Source: DATKWD01 sp035529695
GTDB lineage: Bacteria > Actinomycetota > Acidimicrobiia > Acidimicrobiales > Salinilacustritrichaceae
Direction of reading: 5' to 3'
Assembly: GCA_035529695.1 (NCBI GenBank)
Contig: DATKWD010000019.1
Location: 1-64,000, forward strand
Length of the DNA: 64,000 bases
Shown: piece by piece, positions 26,525-36,698 of the stretch
Layout of the letters: every line of letters begins with the position of its first letter
Position numbering within the stretch: the stretch's first letter is position 1
Position numbers and translations under genes: made by a program
The notes under the pieces: generated by a model
Told to the model about the DNA's origin: nothing
What the model saw: the letters and a program-made list of their open reading frames with translations, nothing else
The model's database searches: none

Positions 26525-26576
26525 GGCGCTCGCCGACAAGCTCATCGGTCGCCTCGTGTGCGATCGGCTCCGCTGA
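26301..26576 (+). CDS. Small FlgM-like (anti-sigma-28-like) protein
   Basis: Up to 91 residues, helical. Its second half (RLDALLDEAITRVNDLP, RDRLRAEQLPSAEALADKLI) resembles the FlgM C-terminal pattern R-x-x-L-x-x-G-x-Y-x-x-x-x-x-x-A-x-x-L. GC-rich third codon positions indicate that this frame, rather than the overlapping comF tail, is coding here. Starts at GTG 26301, ATG 26307 or ATG 26319 are possible. No flagellar genes are in the window, so the FlgM assignment is tentative. Confidence 0.5.
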   Translation: MPMLHAMQVTNTQVDKTLESLSRSGPTAPAVEGPLRLDALLDEAITRVNDLPTVRRERAEMARDRLRAEQLPSAEALADKLIGRLVCDRLR

Positions 26577-26604
26577 CGCCTCCGCTGCGCTGACGGGCCG
26601 TTGA

Positions 26605-26644
26605 GAGCCGCCTCTGGCTCGGATCGGCGCGATACGGTCGCGCC
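26605..26644. terminator. Two short hairpins between the FlgM-like gene and the response regulator
   Basis: GAGCC-6 nt-GGCTC (26605-26620) and GGCGCGA-5 nt-TCGCGCC (26626-26644). The first could end upstream transcription. The second overlaps the candidate TACGGT promoter box and could be an operator. Confidence 0.3.
26633..26638 (+). promoter_or_regulatory. -10 box (TACGGT) before the response regulator and its leader peptide
   Basis: TACGGT lies inside a 7-bp-arm inverted repeat, 10 nt before an ATG at 26649 that opens a short frame. Confidence 0.35.
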
Positions 26645-26648
26645 GTCG

Positions 26649-26681
26649 ATGACCGAACTCCCTCGGACGAGGAGCAGTTGA
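26649..26681 (+). other. Possible 10-residue leaderless upstream ORF (MTELPRTRSS)
   Basis: ATG at 26649 lies 10 nt after a TACGGT box and runs to a TGA at 26679-26681, five bases before the regulator ATG. Its 3' half contains the GAGGAG that serves the regulator as ribosome-binding site. It may couple translation or be incidental. Confidence 0.3.
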
Positions 26682-26686
26682 GCCCC

Positions 26687-27385
26687 ATGAGTGCGTTCTC
26701 CGAGCATGCCGGCCCGGCGCACGCAATCCGAGTCATGGTCTGCGACGACCACGCGCTCTTCCGACGCGGTCTGCGCATGGTGCTCGAATCCGAGGACGAC
26801 ATGGTCGTGGTCGCCGAGGCCGAGGACGGCGTCGAGGCCGTCCGCCGTGCCGTCGAGTCAGAGCCCGATGTCGTCCTGATGGACGTTCGGATGCCCAATG
26901 CCACCGGCCTCGAGGCTGCCCGGCTCATCGCCGAATCGGTGCCGTCGGCCAGGATCGTGATGCTCACCGTGAGCGACGACGAGCAGGATCTCTTCGAGGC
27001 GGTCAAGGCGGGTGCGGCGGGCTATCTCCTGAAGGAGATCTCGATCGACGAGGTCGCCGCCACCATTCGGGCGGTGCACGCAGGACAGAGCCTCATCAGC
27101 CCGTCGATGGCGACCAAGCTGCTCGCTGAGTTCCGCAGCCTCGCCGAGAGCAGTCAGCCCACGGGTTCGGCCGCGTCGCCCCGGCTCACCAACCGTGAAC
27201 TCGAGGTGCTCGGTCTCGTGGCACAGGGGATGAGCAATCGTCAGATCGCGGCCGAGCTCTTCATCAGCGAGAACACGGTGAAGAACCACGTTCGGAACAT
27301 CCTGGAGAAACTGCACCTCCACAGCCGGATGGAAGCCGTCATGTTCGCGATGCGAGAGAAGCTCCTCGACCTTCCCGACACGTGA
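26687..27385 (+). CDS. NarL/LuxR-type response regulator
   Basis: A 232-residue two-domain regulator. The receiver domain has VMVCDDHALFRRGLRMVL, the phosphoacceptor Asp in DVVLMDVRMPN, and the Lys in GYLLKEIS. The C-terminal LuxR-type helix-turn-helix reads LTNRELEVLGLVAQGMSNRQIA, then SENTVKNHVRNIL. ATG 26687 is chosen because GAGGAG lies 12 nt upstream; a TTG at 26678 would be too close to it. No histidine kinase is adjacent, so the signal is unknown. Confidence 0.9.
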   Translation: MSAFSEHAGPAHAIRVMVCDDHALFRRGLRMVLESEDDMVVVAEAEDGVEAVRRAVESEPDVVLMDVRMPNATGLEAARLIAESVPSARIVMLTVSDDEQDLFEAVKAGAAGYLLKEISIDEVAATIRAVHAGQSLISPSMATKLLAEFRSLAESSQPTGSAASPRLTNRELEVLGLVAQGMSNRQIAAELFISENTVKNHVRNILEKLHLHSRMEAVMFAMREKLLDLPDT

Positions 27386-27439
27386 TCGAGACCCACCCCG
27401 ACCCGCCCCGGGCGAAGTGGTCGCAGAAGGCGTGAAGGA

Positions 27440-27445
27440 TAGGGT
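27440..27445 (+). promoter_or_regulatory. -10 box (TAGGGT) of secA
   Basis: TAGGGT ends 9 nt before the secA ATG, consistent with a leaderless or near-leaderless transcript. Confidence 0.5.
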
Positions 27446-27454
27446 TGCTCACTC

Positions 27455-30199
<2,745 letters not shown>

Positions 30200-30202
30200 C
30201 CG

Positions 30203-31309
30203 GTGCGTGACTTCTCCGATGGGCTGACCGCATTGCGCAAGCGCCTCGACGAGGCCGCCGGCTATCTGAAGATCGACGAGCTACGGGCGCGCAAGCCGCA
30301 ACTCGAGACCGAGGCGTCGCGCCCCGATCTCTGGGACGACCAGGATGCGGCCCGTCGGGTCACCGGCGAACTGTCGTCGGTGAACGACGACCTCGACCTC
30401 TACGCCGACCTCGAGGCCCGGATCTCCGATGCCGAGACGCTGTTCGAGCTGGCCCGCGAAGAAGGCGACGAGTCCTTCGAGGGCGAGATCGACCAGAGCA
30501 TCGCCTCACTCGAGGCCGATCTGCGTCGAGTCGAGCTCCGTTCGCTGTTCGCGGGCGAATACGACGAGCGCGATGCGGTCTGCGAAGTGCACTCGGGTGA
30601 AGGCGGGACCGACGCGCAGGACTGGGCCAACATGCTGCTCCGGATGTTCCTGCGGTGGGGCGAGAAGCGCGGCTTCGACGTCGAGCTCGACAGTGTCACC
30701 GAGGGCACCGAGGCCGGGATCTCCTCGGCCGAGTTCATCGTCAAGGGCCGCCACGCCTACGGGTTGCTGAAGTCCGAGAACGGTGTCCACCGCCTTGTCC
30801 GCATCTCGCCGTTCAACGCGCAGGGCAAGCGCCAGACTGCGTTCGCGAGCTTTCTCGCCGTGCCGATGTTCGAGGAGGACGACGAGGACATCGAGGTCGA
30901 CGACAAGGATCTCCGCATCGACACGTACCGCTCATCGGGCGCAGGTGGGCAGCACGTCAACGTCACCGACTCGGCGGTGCGCATCACCCACCTCCCGACC
31001 GGCGTCGTCACCAGCTGTCAGAACGAGCGGAGCCAGCACCAGAACAAGGATCGTGCGATGCAGATGTTGAAGGCGCGCCTCGCCGACCTCCGACGTCAGG
31101 AGCGCGAGGCCCAGATCGACGGCATCAGGGGCGAGACCCTCCGCGTCGGATTCGGTAGCCAGATCCGCAGCTACGTCACCCATCCCTACCAGCAGGTCAA
31201 GGATCTCCGGACCGGTCACGAGGTCGGTCAGGTCGACGGGGTGCTCGATGGCGACCTCGACGAGTTCATGGAGGCCTACCTCCGCTGGCAGCGTGAAACC
31301 GACGAGTGA
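30203..31309 (+). CDS. prfB: Peptide chain release factor 2
   Basis: A 368-residue class I release factor. The catalytic GGQ is at 248-250 in RSSGAGGQHVNVTDSAVR, and the codon-recognition motif SPF is at 202-204, which specifies UGA and UAA. The gene starts with GTG and is read in one frame, without the programmed +1 frameshift found in many other bacteria. It is cotranscribed with secA. RF2 competes with any selenocysteine insertion at UGA, which is relevant to the gene at 56171-56788. Confidence 0.97.
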   Translation: MRDFSDGLTALRKRLDEAAGYLKIDELRARKPQLETEASRPDLWDDQDAARRVTGELSSVNDDLDLYADLEARISDAETLFELAREEGDESFEGEIDQSIASLEADLRRVELRSLFAGEYDERDAVCEVHSGEGGTDAQDWANMLLRMFLRWGEKRGFDVELDSVTEGTEAGISSAEFIVKGRHAYGLLKSENGVHRLVRISPFNAQGKRQTAFASFLAVPMFEEDDEDIEVDDKDLRIDTYRSSGAGGQHVNVTDSAVRITHLPTGVVTSCQNERSQHQNKDRAMQMLKARLADLRRQEREAQIDGIRGETLRVGFGSQIRSYVTHPYQQVKDLRTGHEVGQVDGVLDGDLDEFMEAYLRWQRETDE

Positions 31310-31311
31310 CC

Positions 31312-31332
31312 AACATTGCGCTTCGCAATGTT
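31312..31332. terminator. Hairpin after prfB
   Basis: A perfect 9-bp stem (AACATTGCG / CGCAATGTT) with a CTT loop starts two bases after the prfB stop. There is no T-tract, so termination strength is uncertain. Confidence 0.4.
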
Positions 31333-31395
31333 CGTAACCCGGCTGTAAAGCGCGATGATGTGACGCGGTGCCACCAACGATCGTGACCGCGCCAG

Positions 31396-31401
31396 TACCC
31401 T
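31396..31401 (+). promoter_or_regulatory. Candidate -10 box (TACCCT) of ftsEX
   Basis: TACCCT lies 34 nt before the ftsE ATG and would give a leader of about 27 nt. No clear -35 is visible. Confidence 0.3.
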
Positions 31402-31435
31402 CGCGCTGCGTTCCCGTCACCCCTCCCTTGGACCC

Positions 31436-32113
31436 ATGATCAAGCTCGAAAACGTCACCAAGCGCTACAAGAACGACGTCGTCGCGTTGGCCAACGCGTC
31501 CGCCGATGTGCAGAAGGGCGAGTTCGTCTTCCTCGTCGGCGCGTCTGGATCTGGCAAGTCGACGTTCCTCCGGCTGGTCAACCACGAAGAGCAGCCCGAA
31601 GAGGGTTCGATCTTCGTTGCCGGCAAGGACATCGGTGCGCTGAACAAGTGGAAGGTGCCCTACCTGCGGCGCAACATCGGTTCGGTGTTCCAGGACTTCA
31701 AGCTGCTGTCGAGCAAGACGGTCTACGAGAACGTGGCGTTCGCGCTCGAGGTGATCGGCCGTCCGAAGCACGTCATCAAGACCCAGGTGCCGGCCATCCT
31801 CGAACTCGTCGGCCTGGGCAAGAAGCACGAGCGCTTCCCTCATGAGCTCAGCGGCGGCGAGCAGCAGCGGGTGTCGATCGCTCGTGCCTTCGTGAACCGG
31901 CCGCTGATCCTGCTCGCCGACGAGCCCACCGGCAACCTCGACCCCGCCACGTCGGTCGGGATCATGCGGTTGCTCGACCGGATCAACCGCACGGGCACGA
32001 CGGTGCTGATGGCCACCCACGATCGCGGCATCGTCGACACCATGCGGCGACGCGTGATCGAACTCGACCGCGGCGAGATCATTCGCGACCAGAACCGCGG
32101 TGTCTATGAGTAG
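31436..32113 (+). CDS. ftsE: Cell division ATP-binding protein FtsE
   Basis: A 225-residue ABC ATPase: Walker A GASGSGKST (35-43), signature LSGGEQQRVSIA, Walker B LILLADEPTGNLD, and the H-loop MATHD. FtsE pairs with FtsX to control peptidoglycan hydrolases at the septum. FtsX follows after about 150 nt. Confidence 0.95.
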   Translation: MIKLENVTKRYKNDVVALANASADVQKGEFVFLVGASGSGKSTFLRLVNHEEQPEEGSIFVAGKDIGALNKWKVPYLRRNIGSVFQDFKLLSSKTVYENVAFALEVIGRPKHVIKTQVPAILELVGLGKKHERFPHELSGGEQQRVSIARAFVNRPLILLADEPTGNLDPATSVGIMRLLDRINRTGTTVLMATHDRGIVDTMRRRVIELDRGEIIRDQNRGVYE

Positions 32114-32260
32114 GTCTGCTCTGGCGCGTTCGGACCACCCGGACACGAGAAGCGAAGAGGCACCGGCCGTGAGGCTGCGTAGCAGGACGTGTGGTGCGAG
32201 GTCGACGAGGTACGACGAGACCGTCCAGTTGCGGCCTGCACGGCCGGGGAACGCGGAATC

Positions 32261-33154
32261 ATGGCGCTGAAGGTCGACTACGTCCTGAAGGAGACCGGGG
32301 CGAACCTGTTCCGCAACATCAGCCTGACGATCGCGTCGGTGCTGACCGTTGCGGTGTCGCTCTCGCTCGTCGGCGCGTCGCTCATGATTCGTGAGGGTGT
32401 CGACAACGCCACCAAGCGCTGGGAGGGCGGCATCGAGTTCATCGTGTTCCTCCAACCCGACGCGACCCAGGAACAGATCGATTCGGTCGGCAAGGCCCTC
32501 GAGGAGAACCCGCAGGTCGGCACGTTGACCTTCATCGACAAGCAGGCGACGTTCGAGGAATTCAAGGACCTGTTCAAGGGCACACCCCAGCTCGTCAACA
32601 ACGTCTCACCCGACATCCTCCCGCCCAGTTATCGCGTGGTGCCCGAAGCCAAGCAGGCGCGCTCGATCGCCGCGCTCGGTCAGCAGTTCGAGGACCGCCC
32701 GGGGGTCCGTCAGGTCGTGTTCGCGTTCGAGACCGTGCAGCAGATCGAGACGATCTCGGGCTACATCGGCTGGATTCTCGTGGCCGTGGCACTGGCGCTG
32801 CTCCTGGCCGCCACGTTGCTCATCCTCAACACCATCCGGATGGCGATGTTCGCTCGGCGCAGAGAGATCGAAGTGATGAAGCTCGTCGGCGCGAGCAACT
32901 GGTTCGTCCGTGTGCCGTTCATGCTCGAAGGGGTGGTCGCCGGCGTGCTCGGGTCGGTCTTCGCGGTCGGCGTCGTCTGGATCATCAACGGATTGTTCGA
33001 CGGCGTCGCGGCCAGTCAGGACTTCGCGATCTTCGCCGGCTTCGCCGTCGACTCCGGGACGACGTGGCTCATCTGCGCAGGCATCCTCGGTCTCGGTGTC
33101 CTCATCGGCTCGATCGGCAGCGCGTTCGCGGTGACCCGCTACCTCGACGTCTGA
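32261..33154 (+). CDS. ftsX: Cell division permease FtsX
   Basis: A 297-residue protein with one N-terminal helix (LFRNISLTIASVLTVAVSLSL), an extracellular domain (about 50-180) and three C-terminal helices with the FtsX-type loop MFARRREIEVMKLVGASNWF. ATG 32261 follows a GGAACGCGGA-like ribosome binding site. It works with FtsE. The smpB gene that often follows ftsX in actinobacteria is not present here. Confidence 0.95.
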   Translation: MALKVDYVLKETGANLFRNISLTIASVLTVAVSLSLVGASLMIREGVDNATKRWEGGIEFIVFLQPDATQEQIDSVGKALEENPQVGTLTFIDKQATFEEFKDLFKGTPQLVNNVSPDILPPSYRVVPEAKQARSIAALGQQFEDRPGVRQVVFAFETVQQIETISGYIGWILVAVALALLLAATLLILNTIRMAMFARRREIEVMKLVGASNWFVRVPFMLEGVVAGVLGSVFAVGVVWIINGLFDGVAASQDFAIFAGFAVDSGTTWLICAGILGLGVLIGSIGSAFAVTRYLDV

Positions 33155-33184
33155 GCTTCGTGCTCACCCGCTCGCCGGCGCCCG

Positions 33185-34174
33185 CTACGGGATGAGGGCG
33201 AGCTTGCCCGTGATCTGACGGTCGAGCAGTCGTCTCAGCGCGTTCGACACGTCGTCGAGGGGAGCGGTGGTCGGCTCGCTCGGGTGGAGCGAGCCTCTGC
33301 CGACGCGGTCGAACAGCTCGTCGAGCAGTTCGCGGTTCTCGGCCGGGTTCTCCATGGCCCACGCGCCCCAGTCGACTCCGGCGACGCGCCGGTTGCGAAG
33401 CAGGATCTGATTCGCCGGCAGACACGGGATCTCGCCGGCAGCGAAACCGAGTACGAGGTAGGTGCCGTCGAAACCGAGGGCTCGGAGCGCGGGATCGGCG
33501 AAGCGGTCACCCACGGGATCGACCACCAGATCGACCCCACCACCGGACAGCTCGCGGGCCCGCGGCTTGAGGTCTTCGGCCTCGTAGTCGATGCGGGCGA
33601 TGGCACCGACAGCCTCGGCCGCGTCGAGCTTGTCGTCACTCGATGCCGCGGCGATCACGCGCCCGCCGAGCGCGGTCGCGACGTCGGTGAACGCCAGGCC
33701 GAGGCCACCGCCGGCGCCCAGGACCAGCACGTGGTCGCCCTCGTGAACCGTGACCCGCTTGGTGAGCGAGAACCATGCGGTGGCATACGACTGGACGAAC
33801 GTCGCCGCCTGCCCGTCGCTCATCCGGTCGGGCACGGCGATGAGATGCCTGGCGTCGACGACGACGTGCGACGCCCAGCCACCCACCCCGACCGAGGCGA
33901 CCACCCGTGCGCCAACGGTCCAGCCCTCGACGCCGGCGCCGACGACATCGACGGTCCCGGCGACCTCGCCGCCCGGGGTGAACGGGGGCGGGATCTTGAT
34001 CTGGTACTCGCCGGACACGAACAGGTTGTCGACATAGTTGACGCCCGCGGCGCGAACGGCGATGCGCACCTGGCCAGCTCCTGGTTCGGGGAGCGGTGCC
34101 GCCTCGACGGTGAGCTCTTCAGGGGGCCCGTACGCCGCGCAGACGACCTTGCGCACTTCGTGCGATTCAGTCAT
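33185..34174 (-). CDS. NADPH:quinone oxidoreductase family protein
   Basis: A 329-residue MDR enzyme of the zeta-crystallin/quinone reductase branch. It has AAGVNYVDNLFVSGEY, PFTPGGEVAGTV, and the NADPH loop VLVLGAGGGLGLAFTDVA, and lacks zinc ligands. It reduces quinones or enoyl substrates. ATG 34174 has a TACGGT box 7 nt upstream. It is divergent from a marR gene, a common pairing for stress-responsive reductases. Confidence 0.85.
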   Translation of the reverse strand: MTESHEVRKVVCAAYGPPEELTVEAAPLPEPGAGQVRIAVRAAGVNYVDNLFVSGEYQIKIPPPFTPGGEVAGTVDVVGAGVEGWTVGARVVASVGVGGWASHVVVDARHLIAVPDRMSDGQAATFVQSYATAWFSLTKRVTVHEGDHVLVLGAGGGLGLAFTDVATALGGRVIAAASSDDKLDAAEAVGAIARIDYEAEDLKPRARELSGGGVDLVVDPVGDRFADPALRALGFDGTYLVLGFAAGEIPCLPANQILLRNRRVAGVDWGAWAMENPAENRELLDELFDRVGRGSLHPSEPTTAPLDDVSNALRRLLDRQITGKLALIP

Positions 34175-34181
34175 GGGACGG

Positions 34182-34187
34182 ACCGTA
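34182..34187 (-). promoter_or_regulatory. -10 box (TACGGT) of the quinone oxidoreductase gene
   Basis: TACGGT on the minus strand ends 7 nt before the ATG at 34174, in the intergenic region shared with marR. Confidence 0.5.
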
Positions 34188-34235
34188 GTTGGACCCCTGT
34201 CGGTTCCGGGGAGCGGAACGATGTTGCAATCCGCC

Positions 34236-34260
34236 GAATAGTTCGATTCACTCACTATTC
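34236..34260. promoter_or_regulatory. Inverted repeat abutting the marR start (putative operator)
   Basis: GAATAGT and ACTATTC (7-base arms, 11-nt spacer) end exactly at the marR ATG. The place and AT-rich character suggest an autoregulatory MarR operator. Confidence 0.4.
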
Positions 34261-34716
34261 ATGCCGACCAAGCACACTGCCGCTCGCCGTGGCGTCCGCA
34301 GCCTGTCGTGGATGGCGCGATCGTTCGAGTCGGCGCTCGGGGAACTCGGCCTCTCACTCCCTCAGTACCGGCTGCTCTCGTACCTCGATCAGGGCGACTG
34401 GGCTGCGTCTGCGCTGGCCGACCATCTGTCCGTGAGCCGGCCGTCGGTCACGTCGTTGGCCGACGGTCTCGTCGCGAAGGGGCTCGTCGAGCGCCATACG
34501 AGCGAGGAGGATCGGCGACGGGTGCTGCACGAGCTCACCGCCTCGGGGAGAGCCGCACTCGCTGCCGCCGACAAGATGTTGAACCAGCGGGTCGAGGGGC
34601 TGCTCGATCGCCTGCCCGAGGACCGTCGAGCCGATGCCTGGACCGGACTCGAGGCACTCGCCGACGCGTTCGATGCAGCCCGCCGCGAACGGCTCGAGGG
34701 TGGTGATGTTCGATGA
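34261..34716 (+). CDS. MarR family transcriptional regulator
   Basis: A 151-residue winged-helix regulator: LSLPQYRLLSYL, ALADHLSVSRPSVTSLADGL (recognition helix) and VERHTSEEDRRRVLHELT (the wing with the conserved D-x-R). It precedes two ABC exporter genes, its stop overlapping the first start (ATGA), and diverges from a quinone reductase. This is the usual layout for a repressor of a drug or toxin export operon; the ligand is unknown. Confidence 0.88.
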   Translation: MPTKHTAARRGVRSLSWMARSFESALGELGLSLPQYRLLSYLDQGDWAASALADHLSVSRPSVTSLADGLVAKGLVERHTSEEDRRRVLHELTASGRAALAAADKMLNQRVEGLLDRLPEDRRADAWTGLEALADAFDAARRERLEGGDVR

Positions 34717-36698
34717 GTACCACCATCGATCGTGACGACCTCATCGACGAGGTGATGGCCGATGCGGCGCCGGTCACGGGGTACGAACCCGTCGGTGTGA
34801 GCCCCCGCTACGACCTCCCGACCGCCTCGATCGACCCCGACCGTTCTCTGGGCTGGATCCGCCGTGTCTCGCCGATCGTCCTGGCACGCAAGCGCGCCTT
34901 CGTCGTCTCGCTCACCATCGCGGCCCTCGCACTGTCGACCAACGTGGCGCTCCCGGCAGTGGTCGGACTCGGCATCGATGCCATTCGCAACGACGAAGAC
35001 GTCACCCGCTACGTCGTGATCTTCGCCGTGCTGGCTCTGATCCGGATGGTCACCACGTTCGGCTACCGCTTCGGCCTCTACCGGTTGTCCTATGCGATCG
35101 AGTTCGACCTGCGCACGCTGATCTACGAGCACTTGAGCCGGATGTCCTTCGGGTTCTACGACCGCGTCCAGACCGGCCAGTTGGTGTCGCGGGCGAACAG
35201 CGACATCCGTTCGGTCCAGATGCTGTTGGCTTTTGCGCCCTTCATGACGATGATGTTCCTGACCTTCGCGCTGGCGTTCACGTTCATGCTGACGGTGGAC
35301 ATCCCGCTGACGATCATCGCCGTCTGCACGCTTCCGGGTGTCTACTTCTTCGGTCTTCGGCTGCGGAACGTCATGTTTCCCATCTCGTGGATCATCCAGG
35401 GGCGGCTGGCCGACGTGGCGACGATCGTCGACGAGAACGTCACCGGGGTGCGGGTCATCAAGTCGTTCGCAGCCGAAGAGCGCCAGATCGGGCTCCTCGC
35501 CGTCGCCGCCCAGAAGCTGCGGTGGATCGCCGTGGTCATGCAGGACAAGCGGGCCCGCTACGCGCCGATCATGGAGAACCTGCCCCGCCTCGGGATGGCG
35601 TTCGTGCTCCTCTACGGCGGTCACCTCGTGATCGAGGGTCAGATCAGCCTGGGCAAGATCGTGGTGTTCAACAGCTATGTCCTGTTGCTGCAGGCACCGT
35701 TTCGCATGTTGGGCTTCTTCCTCATGCTGAGCCAGCGGGCGTCGGCATCGGCGCAGCGGATCTTCGAGATGCTCGACGAGCCGGCCGAGATCGTCGACCG
35801 GACCGGAGCGGTCGATCTGGTGGCACCCGACGGGCGGATCGAGTTCCGCGATGTGGCCTTCGCCTACGGAGGGACGCCGGAGGGGTCGACCCTCGGTGTC
35901 GAGGGTGCGGCCACCGAGGAGGAGGCGGCTGAGCGAACCAACGTGCTCGAAGGCCTCAGCTTCGTCGTCGAGGCTGGCGAGACGGTCGCCTTGGTCGGCC
36001 GGACCGGTTGCGGGAAGACAACGGTCGCCCGACTGATCGAGCGCTTCTACGATGTCGAGTCCGGGCAGGTGCTGATCGACGGCCATGACATCCGCGATCT
36101 CACGTTGCCGTCGCTTCGTCATCATCTCGGGTTCGTCGGCGACGAACCGTTCCTGTTCTCGGTCTCGATTCGCGACAACATCGCCTACGGAAAGCCCGAC
36201 GCCGATCTCGACGAGGTGGTCGCGGCAGCCACTGCGGCCGCAGCGCACGACTTCATCATGGATCTGCCTCAGGGGTACGACACGGTGGTCGGCGAGCGGG
36301 GCTACACCCTCTCAGGCGGCCAACGTCAACGGCTGGCCATCGCTCGGACGCTGCTCGTGAATCCGAAGATGCTGATCCTCGACGACGCCACCTCCGCGAT
36401 CGACGTCCGCATCGAGACCCAGATCCACCACGCGCTCGCCGAGCTGCGCAACGACCGGACGACGGTGCTGGTGGCCCACCGGCTGTCGACCATCAGCCAA
36501 GCCGACCGCGTGTTCCTGATGGAAGGTGGGCGGATCGTGGCCGCCGGCACCCACCTCGAGTTGATGGAGACCGAACCTCGTTACGTCGAGGTGCTCGCGT
36601 CGATCGAAGGCACAGCCGAGCCCGACGACGACGTCGTCGAGACCGCTGACGACCTCGCCGCCGACACGTGGGCGACGAGCGAAGGCGAGGTCGACTGA
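34713..36698 (+). CDS. ABC exporter half-transporter with a degenerate catalytic site
   Basis: A 661-residue fusion of six membrane helices (about 50-330) and an ATPase domain. Walker A is GRTGCGKTT and the signature is canonical LSGGQRQR. Walker B ends LILDDATSAID, with Asp where the catalytic Glu should be, and the Q-loop reads FVGDEPF instead of VPQEPF. An acidic insert (VEGAATEEEAAERT) lies before the A-strand of the nucleotide-binding domain. These changes mark it as the degenerate partner of a heterodimeric exporter; the next gene is the partner. Confidence 0.88.
   Translation: MSTTIDRDDLIDEVMADAAPVTGYEPVGVSPRYDLPTASIDPDRSLGWIRRVSPIVLARKRAFVVSLTIAALALSTNVALPAVVGLGIDAIRNDEDVTRYVVIFAVLALIRMVTTFGYRFGLYRLSYAIEFDLRTLIYEHLSRMSFGFYDRVQTGQLVSRANSDIRSVQMLLAFAPFMTMMFLTFALAFTFMLTVDIPLTIIAVCTLPGVYFFGLRLRNVMFPISWIIQGRLADVATIVDENVTGVRVIKSFAAEERQIGLLAVAAQKLRWIAVVMQDKRARYAPIMENLPRLGMAFVLLYGGHLVIEGQISLGKIVVFNSYVLLLQAPFRMLGFFLMLSQRASASAQRIFEMLDEPAEIVDRTGAVDLVAPDGRIEFRDVAFAYGGTPEGSTLGVEGAATEEEAAERTNVLEGLSFVVEAGETVALVGRTGCGKTTVARLIERFYDVESGQVLIDGHDIRDLTLPSLRHHLGFVGDEPFLFSVSIRDNIAYGKPDADLDEVVAAATAAAAHDFIMDLPQGYDTVVGERGYTLSGGQRQRLAIARTLLVNPKMLILDDATSAIDVRIETQIHHALAELRNDRTTVLVAHRLSTISQADRVFLMEGGRIVAAGTHLELMETEPRYVEVLASIEGTAEPDDDVVETADDLAADTWATSEGEVD

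Noticed and set aside
30203..30290. Programmed frameshift in prfB
   Set aside because: The gene is read in one frame from GTG; there is no internal in-frame TGA or Shine-Dalgarno-like slip site near the start.
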